From assembly GCF_041601295.1 (NCBI RefSeq), contig NZ_JBFIII010000111.1:1-8121 (forward strand): 8,121 nucleotides of DNA, read 5' to 3'. A program made the translations under genes and the position numbers. The stretch comes from Immundisolibacter sp. GTDB lineage: Bacteria; Pseudomonadota; Gammaproteobacteria; Immundisolibacterales; Immundisolibacteraceae. The notes under the pieces are model-generated. The model searched no databases and had not been told where the DNA came from. It was given only the letters and a program-made list of their open reading frames with translations. Below, in pieces: positions 1-5,478 of the stretch (position 1 is the stretch's first letter; each line of letters starts with the position of its first letter).

Positions 1-1
1 A

Positions 2-64
2 CGAGCCACCCGCCCCCCCGCGACTCCCCCCGGCCAGCCCGGCGGCGGCGCGGCTGCGGCTTAA
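2..64 (+). CDS. possible C-terminal tail of an upstream gene (partial)
   Basis: One plus-strand frame is open from the left edge and ends at TAA (62-64). It gives about 20 residues rich in Pro, Gly and Ala and ending in PGQPGGGAAAA. Such low-complexity tails are common on GC-rich proteobacterial proteins. Another plus frame is also open here until TGA at 126-128, and GC-rich DNA stays open by chance, so the assignment is weak. No function can be given. Confidence 0.25.
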   Translation, partial: RATRPPATPPGQPGGGAAAA

Positions 65-70
65 CGCCGC
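56..70 (+). other. small GC stem-loop upstream of the methyltransferase
   Basis: GCGGC (56-60) can pair with GCCGC (66-70) around a TTAAC loop, and a second CTTAAC follows at 71-76. It overlaps the putative upstream stop codon. It could be the end of the upstream transcript or part of the methyltransferase leader. There is no T-run, so it is not a typical intrinsic terminator. Five base pairs in GC-rich DNA may be chance. Confidence 0.2.
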
Positions 71-124
71 CTTAACCTTGGCTGTGCAGACTGATCGCAC
101 CTGTTGCCCCAGCCTGCTCCGGTC

Positions 125-799
125 ATGACGCAATCGCTCCTGCCGCAACTGCCTTTCTCCGACAAATACGACCTGGCTCACGCCCACGCCTATCAGAAGA
201 AACACCATACCGGTCTGCGGCGGCGCCTGACCACCTGGCGGGAAACCCAGCTGGCCTGCCGCGCCCTGAAACTGGCGGGCAATCCCGAATCAGTACTCGA
301 TATGCCCTGTGGCGCGGGCCGCTTCTGGCCCATGCTGGCGGCGCACCCGACCCGCCGGCTACTGGCCGGCGACCGCAGCCCAGCCATGCTGGAGATTGCG
401 CGTGGCGGCGCCCAACCGGCGGTATTGAGCCGCGTCGAGTCGCTGCTGCCGCTGGACGCGTTCCGGCTGAGTCTGCCCGACGATGCCGTGGAGCACGTCC
501 TGTGCATGCGGCTGTTGCACCACATCGAGAGCGCCGCCGATCGGCTGCGTATCCTGGCCGAGATTCACCGGGTAGGGCGCCTTGGTGCCACCGTCAGCCT
601 GTGGGTGGACGGCAATATCCAGTCCCGCCGCCGAAACCGTCAGGACACGCAGCGAACGCGCGCCAACATCAACCGGCTGGTAGTGCCGCGCGCCACTATC
701 GAAGCAGAATTCGCCCAGGTGGGCTTTCGCGTTCGCCGACGCCTGGATGTATGCCCGGGTCTATCCATGTGGCGCCTGTATCTACTGGACAAGGCCTGA
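125..799 (+). CDS. class I SAM-dependent methyltransferase
   Basis: This predicted soluble protein of 224 residues should transfer a methyl group from S-adenosylmethionine to an unidentified acceptor. It has a Rossmann-type core. The SAM-binding motif I is VLDMPCGAGRFWPML (residues 57-71). The acidic strand-2 end is AGDRSPAML with Asp83, and a strand-4 region MRLLHHI lies near 128-134. The C-terminal part carries VPRATIEAEFAQVGF (187-201). The overall pattern, including FSDKYD near the N-terminus and SLWVDGN near 158-164, resembles uncharacterised methyltransferases of Pseudomonas-type genomes. I chose ATG at 125 because recognisable family sequence begins just after it. An in-frame TTG at 104 would add seven residues, and neither start has a clear Shine-Dalgarno sequence. 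The gene lies 193 bases upstream of lemA on the same strand, and co-transcription is uncertain. Confidence 0.82.
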   Translation: MTQSLLPQLPFSDKYDLAHAHAYQKKHHTGLRRRLTTWRETQLACRALKLAGNPESVLDMPCGAGRFWPMLAAHPTRRLLAGDRSPAMLEIARGGAQPAVLSRVESLLPLDAFRLSLPDDAVEHVLCMRLLHHIESAADRLRILAEIHRVGRLGATVSLWVDGNIQSRRRNRQDTQRTRANINRLVVPRATIEAEFAQVGFRVRRRLDVCPGLSMWRLYLLDKA

Positions 800-806
800 G
801 GCCAGA

Positions 807-839
807 GGCCGACGACAAACAGCTGCGAAGCTTTCGGCC
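807..839 (+). other. imperfect stem-loop after the methyltransferase gene
   Basis: GGCCGA (807-812) pairs with TCGGCC (834-839), and inside it AGCT (821-824) pairs with AGCT (829-832) around a GCGA loop. It begins eight bases after the methyltransferase stop. No T-run follows, so it could be a 3'-end-protecting structure or a weak terminator, but not a canonical intrinsic one. Confidence 0.3.
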
Positions 840-909
840 GGCCCAACCGGTCTGTGGGCTTGCCGAGCGCGCCCACACTTCATACCTCGCGAGCAGAATC
901 GGCGAATCC

Positions 910-960
910 CTTGCTACAGTCCCGGCGCCGGTGGACGATTACCCGCAGACACTGTGCGGG
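910..960 (+). promoter_or_regulatory. possible lemA promoter and leader hairpin
   Basis: The 193-base gap before lemA is long enough for a promoter. TGCTACAGT (912-920) resembles an extended -10 element with a four-of-six hexamer, but I see no convincing -35 upstream. Further on, CCCGCA (942-947) pairs with TGCGGG (955-960), a six-base stem with a seven-base loop, which would sit in the 5' leader ahead of the ribosome binding site at 981-985. Both calls are tentative. Confidence 0.25.
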
Positions 961-992
961 ACGTTGGTCCCCGACTTCGCGAGGATTCATGC

Positions 993-1583
993 ATGGCCCG
1001 CCTGATAGGTTTTTTGCTCACCGTGCTGGCGTTGCTGCTGGTCGGTTTCTTTCTCATCTACAACCACCTGGTCACATTGCGCAACCGCTACCGCAATGCC
1101 TACGCGCAAATCGACGTACAGCTGCTGCGCCGCCATGACCTGGTGCCCAACCTGGTTGAAACGGCACGCTCCTATCTACAGCACGAACGGGCCACGCTGG
1201 AAGCAGTGATTGCCGCCCGCTCGGCCGCGGTCGGGGCCAGCCAGCACGCCTCGGCGCAGCCCGGCAGTGCCGCGGCCATGGCCGCCCTGGGCCAGGCCGA
1301 AGCCACGCTCGGTGGCGCGCTCGGCCGCCTGCTGGCCGTGGTGGAGCAGTACCCGGATCTGAAAGCCGATGCCACCATGGCGCGCCTGAGTGAGGAACTG
1401 GCCTCCACCGAGAATCGGCTGGCGTTTGCCAGGCAGGCCTATAACGACGCGGTGATGAGCTACAACACGGCGCTGGAACTTTTTCCGAACGTGATCGTTG
1501 CCGGCAGCATGGGCTTTCGGGGCGCCGGATTTTTCGAACTCGATGACACCACGGTGCGGGCGCTGCCACAGGTCAGCCTGTAA
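993..1583 (+). CDS. lemA: LemA family membrane-anchored protein
   Basis: This 196-residue protein matches the LemA family in length and layout. A single N-terminal hydrophobic segment (about residues 4-26) is followed by the family signature YAQIDVQLLRRHDLVPNLV (about 37-55). The rest is a long Ala- and Glu-rich helical domain expected to form a helical bundle, ending with a VIVAGSMGF-type motif and FFELDD near the C-terminus. I chose ATG at 993 because GAGGA (981-985) stands seven bases upstream and the membrane segment follows directly. The frame is open further upstream, but that sequence is not LemA-like. The stop lies eight bases before the M48 peptidase start, so the two genes are almost certainly one operon. 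LemA next to an M48 (HtpX-like) peptidase is a recurrent bacterial arrangement. The biochemical role of LemA is poorly defined; an envelope-stress or membrane-protease partner role is inferred from that linkage. Confidence 0.93.
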   Translation: MARLIGFLLTVLALLLVGFFLIYNHLVTLRNRYRNAYAQIDVQLLRRHDLVPNLVETARSYLQHERATLEAVIAARSAAVGASQHASAQPGSAAAMAALGQAEATLGGALGRLLAVVEQYPDLKADATMARLSEELASTENRLAFARQAYNDAVMSYNTALELFPNVIVAGSMGFRGAGFFELDDTTVRALPQVSL

Positions 1584-1591
1584 CGGCAGGA

Positions 1592-3430
1592 ATGGACTTT
1601 TTCGCCGTTCAGCAGCGGGCGCGTCGCTACAGCGCCCTGCTGCTGGTGCTGTTCACGCTGGCCGTCCTGGGTCTGGTGCTCGCGGTCAATCTGCTGGTCG
1701 GGTGGACGGTACTGCTGGGCGACCTGCGCCACGGCGGCTATCGGACCCTTGCCGGGCTGCCAACGGCGCTTTACGGCTGGACAACCGGCATCACGTTGGC
1801 CCTGATAGCGGTCACCACGGTGCGCCGGCTGTGGGAGCTGAGCGCCGGTGGACCGGTAGTGGCGCGACTGGCCGGCGCGCGCTGGGTGGCGCCGGATGCC
1901 GCCGACCCGCCACGGCGGCAACTGCTGAACGTGTCGCAGGAGATTGCCGTGGCCTGCGGCCTGGCCATGCCGCGCATCTACCTTATGGAAGACGAGCCTG
2001 GCATCAACGCCTTCGCGGCCGGGCGCGGCCCGGCCGACGCCGTCATCGCGGTCACCCGCGGCTGCCTGGAACGCCTGGATCGCGACCAGCTTCAGGGTGT
2101 GCTGGCGCACGAGTTCAGTCACCTGCTGCATGGCGACGGCCGTTTGAACATCCGCCTGCTTGGCTTGCTGCACGGCCTGACTGCGCCCGGCGCACTTGGC
2201 GGAATCCTGATGCGCTCCGGCGCCGGGGTCTTCACTGGCCATGGGCGGTACCGCCGTGGCGGATTTCCGGGCCAGTGGCTGGTTGGCCTGGGGCTGGCCA
2301 CCGTCGGCTATACCGGCGTGCTACTGGCGCGTGTCATCCGTGCCGCCGTGTCCCGGCAGCGTGAGTTTCTGGCCGACGCCGCGGCGGTACAGTTCACGCG
2401 TAATCCGCGCGGCCTGGCTGGCGCTCTGCGCGTGACCCGCGATGCAACGCCCGCCGACGCGCTGCAAAGCAGTCAGGCCGAGGCGTTCAGCCACATGCTG
2501 TTCAGCACTCCGACAGCGACGTGGTTCAGTCGGCTCCTCGCCAGTCACCCACCGCTTACTGCGCGTATCGCGCGCATCTATCCGTTGTTTCAACGCCCGC
2601 TCGGCAGCCAGCTCCCAACAGACGGCCAGACGCCTGCCGGTGGCCCAGCCGGGCCGGCCAGCGTGGCGTCCGTCTCGCTGACCGCCAGTGTCGGCCAGTT
2701 CGACGCCGCCAATCTTGGCTATGCCGTCGCCCTGCTGCGCTCGATTCCACCGTCGCTGCGTGAGGCAACACAAACCCCCGATGACGCAGCCGCCCTGTTG
2801 CGCGGCCTGCTGGCCGATGACGCGGCCCTTGACCACGCGGCACCCAGCACTGGCGCCCGACTGAGTGCGCGAGAGCTGCAATTTGGCATTGCCGCGCGAC
2901 AACTCGGGCCGCGTTTTCGGCTGCCGCTGGTCGATCTGACCCTGCCAACCCTGGTCAATCAGCCACGCGACGAACGCGAGCGGGTGCTCGACGCGCTCCG
3001 GCAAGTGGTCGACAGTGCGCCGACCGAGGCGCAACGCTGGGCCCTGTGGGCGCTGGTCCACAGCCAGCTAGCGCCGCCAAAACGGTTTTTCGCGGGGCAG
3101 TCGGCGCGGGACGAGGACTACCGACGCGTACTGTGGACGCTGGCCAGCAGCGCCAGCACCGGAACCGAGGAGGCTTACGGCGCCGCCTGCTCTGAACTGG
3201 GGTTGCCAGCGCTACCGGTCAGCGCCGATCTGGCCATATTCGACGCGGCGCTGCAGCGGCTGGCCCTAACGCCCTTGCTGCCGCGTCTGCGCCTGCTGTC
3301 GGCCTGCGCCCGCGCGGTCAGTCACGACGGCCAGCTTGAAGTGCCGGAACTCGAACTGCTGCGCGCCATTGGCGCAATACTGGACTGCCCGTTGCCGCCG
3401 CTGCCGGATGCACCCTCACCGGGAGCCTGA
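1592..3430 (+). CDS. M48 family membrane metallopeptidase with C-terminal extension
   Basis: This is a 612-residue integral-membrane zinc peptidase of the M48 (HtpX/Ste24-like) family. Hydrophobic segments lie at about residues 15-38, 65-78, 189-207 and 229-249. The zinc site is explicit: HEFSH with His173, Glu174 and His177, and REFLAD with Glu258 as the third ligand. The conserved PGINAFAAG element lies at 136-144. After the catalytic domain (to about 340) comes a long, poorly conserved region, then a helical C-terminal module (about 550-606) with SHDGQLEVPELELLRAI, reminiscent of TerB-like domains. HtpX itself is about 290 residues, so roughly half of this protein is extra. ATG at 1592 has AGGA only one base upstream, a poor spacing, but the N-terminus MDFFAVQQRARR fits the family and translation is probably coupled to lemA. 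The likely role is turnover of membrane or envelope proteins; substrates are unknown. It is called only at family level because it is not orthologous to HtpX. Confidence 0.92.
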   Translation: MDFFAVQQRARRYSALLLVLFTLAVLGLVLAVNLLVGWTVLLGDLRHGGYRTLAGLPTALYGWTTGITLALIAVTTVRRLWELSAGGPVVARLAGARWVAPDAADPPRRQLLNVSQEIAVACGLAMPRIYLMEDEPGINAFAAGRGPADAVIAVTRGCLERLDRDQLQGVLAHEFSHLLHGDGRLNIRLLGLLHGLTAPGALGGILMRSGAGVFTGHGRYRRGGFPGQWLVGLGLATVGYTGVLLARVIRAAVSRQREFLADAAAVQFTRNPRGLAGALRVTRDATPADALQSSQAEAFSHMLFSTPTATWFSRLLASHPPLTARIARIYPLFQRPLGSQLPTDGQTPAGGPAGPASVASVSLTASVGQFDAANLGYAVALLRSIPPSLREATQTPDDAAALLRGLLADDAALDHAAPSTGARLSARELQFGIAARQLGPRFRLPLVDLTLPTLVNQPRDERERVLDALRQVVDSAPTEAQRWALWALVHSQLAPPKRFFAGQSARDEDYRRVLWTLASSASTGTEEAYGAACSELGLPALPVSADLAIFDAALQRLALTPLLPRLRLLSACARAVSHDGQLEVPELELLRAIGAILDCPLPPLPDAPSPGA

Positions 3431-3654
3431 CGGCCCGCTGGTCGGACATTCAGGTGCGATTCAGTGGCGGCGGCCTTGAGGCGCGAGCCGAGCATGCCGA
3501 TGTTCGAGAAGCCCTCGGCCAGCGCCTGCAGCGTGACCGTCGTGCCGGCGCCTGTGACCCCGGTACTCAAGCGGTGTTGGTGGTCCGGCCCGGGCCTGCC
3601 TGCACCTGACACCGCTGGCGTTTCGACCCTACTTTCAACCGGATTTTCGGGCGC
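3431..3654. other. convergent intergenic gap with a GC-rich stem-loop
   Basis: This lies between the M48 peptidase stop (plus) and the sulfotransferase stop (minus). The only strong structure is at 3571-3615. GCGGTGT (3571-3577) pairs perfectly with ACACCGC (3609-3615), GGTG (3579-3582) pairs with CACC (3603-3606), and the loop holds the palindrome GGCCCGGGCC. Neither side is followed by a clear T-run, so Rho-independent termination is uncertain, although a structure here could block convergent transcripts. Open frames exist on both strands, but none has a convincing start or recognisable protein family. The rest of the gap shows nothing I can name. Confidence 0.45.
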
Positions 3655-4284
3655 CTATGGAGTCCGGGCCTGCACGCGATCAAGAAATTCCTGCGTGGTA
3701 TTGCTGCGCGGGAATGCCCCTGAGGGGATCGGCAGCTCCAGGAACTCACACAGCGGCGCCCAGCCATCCTTGACGTCGTACACCAGCAGGCGGCTCGCGG
3801 GCAGTGCCGCTTTCACCTCGGCGTTGTGCTTTTCGTATACGTCGATGACATGCGCCCGATCGAGTTGGTCGCCGAAAGTGCCCACCCGGACCATCTCCCG
3901 TGGCATAACCAGCGAGTGGAACAGTGGCGCGTTCTCGGGCGGCAGCGGCAGGCGCTGGGCCGGGAAGATGGTGGTGCTGATACTGTCGTACCAGGCGTCG
4001 GCGTCCCGCACCGTGAGGATGACCCTGGCCCGCGGGTAATGTGCAGCCAGCTGCCGCCAGAAGAACGCCGGCGGCCAGTCGACCGCCGCGCGATAACCCG
4101 CCAGCAGCGAATTCCAGTCCGCGTCCCCCGCCTTCTGCGCCTGGCGCCACAGCTGCGCATGCCCGGGACGGGCGAACACCTCGTGCATGTGATAGCAGGG
4201 GCCAAACCCGAGTTGCTCCAGCGCAAGTTTCAGCGACAGGGTGCCGGTGCGCCCGAAACCGGCGCCGATGATATTCAGTTCCAC
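3655..4284 (-). CDS. sulfotransferase family protein (Sulfotransfer_4 type)
   Basis: This 209-residue protein resembles the P-loop sulfotransferase-like family PF17784. The N-terminus IIGAGFGRTGTLSLKLALEQ (residues 5-24) contains the GFGRTGTLSLK loop that in sulfotransferases contacts the 5'-phosphosulfate of PAPS. VILTVRDADAWYDS (88-101) corresponds to the strand and Arg/Ser region contacting the 3'-phosphate. LLVYDVKDGWAPLCEFL (166-182) is the conserved C-terminal segment, followed by PIPSGAFPRSN. The length is normal for the family. The start is GTG at 4284, with AGG six bases upstream as a weak Shine-Dalgarno, and no better start lies upstream. The acceptor is unknown, and many family members are unproven as sulfotransferases. 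The gene lies only about 20 bases beyond the T-tract of a strong terminator that ends the aldolase transcript, so it needs read-through or a promoter buried in that terminator. Confidence 0.82.
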   Translation of the reverse strand: MELNIIGAGFGRTGTLSLKLALEQLGFGPCYHMHEVFARPGHAQLWRQAQKAGDADWNSLLAGYRAAVDWPPAFFWRQLAAHYPRARVILTVRDADAWYDSISTTIFPAQRLPLPPENAPLFHSLVMPREMVRVGTFGDQLDRAHVIDVYEKHNAEVKAALPASRLLVYDVKDGWAPLCEFLELPIPSGAFPRSNTTQEFLDRVQARTP

Positions 4285-4301
4285 GACCTGACCAGATTCA
4301 A

Positions 4302-4325
4302 GGGATAAAAAAAGGGATAAAAAAA
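4302..4325. repeat. 12-base tandem duplication (two GGGATAAAAAAA units)
   Basis: Two exact adjacent copies of GGGATAAAAAAA occupy 4302-4313 and 4314-4325 and are followed by GGGG. On the minus strand they form two successive T7 runs directly after the terminator hairpin. Replication slippage is the simplest origin. The A+T richness stands out against the GC-rich surroundings. Confidence 0.9.
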
Positions 4326-4334
4326 GGGGAACAA
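4305..4334 (-). promoter_or_regulatory. weak candidate promoter for the sulfotransferase gene
   Basis: Because a terminator precedes the sulfotransferase gene, I looked for a promoter. TTGTTC (minus, 4334-4329) and TTTTAT (minus, 4310-4305) are separated by 18 bases and match the sigma-70 boxes at only three and four of six positions. They overlap the terminator itself. AT-rich DNA yields such matches easily, so this is speculative. Confidence 0.15.
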
Positions 4335-4351
4335 CCGCAGCGCTGTTCCCC
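4307..4351 (-). terminator. intrinsic terminator of the aldolase transcript
   Basis: Read on the minus strand, GGGGAACA (4351-4344) pairs perfectly with TGTTCCCC (4333-4326) around a ten-base loop, followed at once by seven T (4325-4319) and, after ATCCC, a second seven-T run (4313-4307). It begins 21 bases beyond the aldolase stop codon. This is a textbook Rho-independent terminator with a duplicated T-tract. It sits between two same-strand genes and would reduce expression of the sulfotransferase gene unless there is read-through. Confidence 0.88.
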
Positions 4352-4372
4352 GCTATTCAATGTGCCGCGGAC

Positions 4373-5332
4373 TCAGGCGTACTTGGTGCGCAGTGCCTTC
4401 CAGCGCCGAGCACATTCGCGGGCACCCTGGTCGATATAGTCCGGCACCACCTGATACGGTGGCCGGATCGGCCCGGCCTTGCAATAACCCGCTTCGTCGA
4501 AACGGATCTTCTCAAGCTGTATGTTGTAGGACGCAAACTCGGCCATGCCACCGGGCGGGAAAAATGTCTGCATGGTGTAGCCGATGTCGGTGTCAATGGC
4601 CTTGGCGCGGGCCCAGTCACCGGCCGCAATGGCGTCACGCAAGGCCAGTGCCGGCTCCGGCCCCATGCTGGCTTCGGTAGCCCAGAAAGCGATGTTCTGT
4701 TCGGGCTCGATACGCGCCATGGCGTAGGCGCCAGCGACATGCGGCAGAAAGCGGATCTTGCCCTGGGTCATGCCGATCAGGGCGCTGATCATCGGGTCGG
4801 GGCCATGCTTGCTGCAGATCAGGGTTGGCGTGCGACGCGCGACCTGGGCCCAGAACGGCGGCGGAAAGGCAAAGCGGAAGGCGCCTGGATTGTCATAGGC
4901 CATGACCGCCAGCTGCGGGAACGCCTCGGACATATCGGCATAGAACTGCACCGCCATGTCCAGCGTGCACGGCTGCCACATGGGCAAGCCCAGCATGGTG
5001 CCATCGGCACCCAGGTCCTGGATGAAGCGGTTGCGGCGCACGATCTCGTGCGTGCCCAGCGCAGTTGTCCCGATGAACAACGGCACGCGCTTGCGAACGG
5101 TCTCGATCACGCAGGCCGCGGCCTGCTCCCACTCGCCGGGCGTCAGCGTGGCGCACTCGCCGGTGGTGCCCATGGCCACCATGCCATTGATACCGGTCTG
5201 TACCAGGGCCTCGGTCAGCCGGGCCAGCTCGTCCAGATCCACCGTATCGACGGCGTCCCAGCGCTCGGCGCCGGGTTTGGACGGCGTCGGCGTGATGGCG
5301 TAAAGGCCTTTGATGTCGCTCACACTCAGCAT
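4373..5332 (-). CDS. trans-o-hydroxybenzylidenepyruvate-type hydratase-aldolase (DapA superfamily)
   Basis: This 319-residue class I aldolase of the DapA/N-acetylneuraminate lyase superfamily is closest to the hydratase-aldolases NahE and PhdJ. Those enzymes hydrate an arylidene-pyruvate and cleave it to an aromatic aldehyde plus pyruvate in naphthalene and phenanthrene breakdown. Subfamily marks are TPTPSKP (14-20), TVDLDELARL (30-39), GTTGECATLT (55-64), GTTALGTHEIV (88-98), GTMLGLPMWQP (111-121), FRFAFPPPFWAQVA (152-165), IRFLPH (193-198), SYNIQLEKIRFDEAGY (268-283) and KAGPIRPPYQ (285-294). The Schiff-base lysine should be Lys175 (LICSKHG), and the conserved tyrosine Tyr146 (MAYDNPGAF). 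Length is normal. ATG at 5332 follows AAGGAG with nine-base spacing. No ring-hydroxylating dioxygenase or other nah gene is nearby, so the natural substrate may differ from naphthalene intermediates. An intrinsic terminator follows, and the leader may be regulatory. Confidence 0.88.
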   Translation of the reverse strand: MLSVSDIKGLYAITPTPSKPGAERWDAVDTVDLDELARLTEALVQTGINGMVAMGTTGECATLTPGEWEQAAACVIETVRKRVPLFIGTTALGTHEIVRRNRFIQDLGADGTMLGLPMWQPCTLDMAVQFYADMSEAFPQLAVMAYDNPGAFRFAFPPPFWAQVARRTPTLICSKHGPDPMISALIGMTQGKIRFLPHVAGAYAMARIEPEQNIAFWATEASMGPEPALALRDAIAAGDWARAKAIDTDIGYTMQTFFPPGGMAEFASYNIQLEKIRFDEAGYCKAGPIRPPYQVVPDYIDQGARECARRWKALRTKYA

Positions 5333-5349
5333 GGTTCGATACTCCTTGA

Positions 5350-5403
5350 CTAAAAAGTTGCGCGGCGCGGCACCGGGATGTGCCGCCGATTCAAGGCCTC
5401 CAT
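5350..5403 (-). CDS. putative 17-residue leader peptide upstream of the aldolase
   Basis: ATG (5403-5401) opens a 17-codon frame, MEALNRRHIPVPRRATF, ending in TAG (5352-5350), immediately before the aldolase Shine-Dalgarno and 17 bases before its ATG. AAGGA lies three bases upstream of the ATG, close but usable. The peptide has four Arg but no run of one amino acid that would point to classic amino-acid attenuation. It matches no family I know. Its position between alternative hairpins is what makes it notable; it may be a chance frame. Confidence 0.3.
   Translation of the reverse strand: MEALNRRHIPVPRRATF
5352..5388 (-). terminator. GC-rich hairpin plus short T-run (terminator or attenuator)
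   Basis: Minus-strand CGGCGGCAC (5388-5380) pairs with GTGCCGCGCCG (5373-5363), with a two-base bulge and a six-base loop. Five T (5356-5352) follow after six unpaired bases. The gap between stem and T-run makes it a weak intrinsic terminator. It could end the cupin-dehydrogenase transcript, or act as an attenuator for the aldolase if all three genes share one message. Confidence 0.4.
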
Positions 5404-5460
5404 AAGTCCTTGAGTCGAAGGAACCCGAAAATCACATGTTTCGGATTCGTGGCCCGAGAG

Positions 5461-5473
5461 GTCCAGGCTGGAC
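5461..5473. repeat. short perfect palindrome after the dehydrogenase stop
   Basis: GTCCAG (5461-5466) and CTGGAC (5468-5473) form an inverted repeat around a single base, six bases beyond the dehydrogenase stop codon. It is too tight for a full RNA hairpin and lacks a T-tract. It could be a protein-binding half-site pair or chance. Confidence 0.25.
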
Positions 5474-5478
5474 TTAAT

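Larger units (their letters stand above)
5342..5422 (-). promoter_or_regulatory. candidate attenuator or RNA switch before the aldolase gene
   Basis: On the minus strand four short elements alternate in complementarity: A, TCCTT (5422-5418); B, TCAAGGA (5413-5407); C, CCTTGA (5396-5391); D, TCAAGGAG (5349-5342). D is the aldolase Shine-Dalgarno sequence. A can pair with B (six-base loop), B with C (11-base loop containing the mini-ORF ATG), and C with D. Between C and D lies the GC hairpin at 5363-5388, followed by five T. The layout resembles 1:2, 2:3, 3:4 leader switching. Stems are only five or six base pairs, so chance is possible. Confidence 0.35.

Noticed and set aside
747..992. N-terminal extension of the LemA frame by 82 codons
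   Set aside because: The extension overlaps the methyltransferase gene, resembles no LemA sequence and would bury the membrane anchor. ATG at 993 has a good ribosome binding site.
1460..2242. A 260-codon minus-strand frame opposite lemA and the M48 peptidase
   Set aside because: The Gln- and Arg-rich composition is typical of the reverse strand of a GC-rich gene, and both plus-strand genes are recognised families.
3322..3612. A 96-codon minus-strand frame containing a protein-like stretch (TLQALAEGFSNIGMLGSRLK)
   Set aside because: It begins inside the convergent gap and ends antisense to the M48 peptidase. I could not match it to a family, and there is no ribosome binding site. It could be a decayed fragment, but the evidence is too thin for a pseudogene call.
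3464..4039. A 191-codon plus-strand open frame crossing the convergent gap and the sulfotransferase gene
   Set aside because: It is antisense to a recognisable sulfotransferase for most of its length, has an implausible composition rich in Arg, Ser and Ala, and shows no family motif.
4739..5353. A 204-codon plus-strand frame opposite the aldolase
   Set aside because: It is a His-, Gly- and Arg-rich shadow of the aldolase gene, which has clear family motifs and a Shine-Dalgarno sequence.
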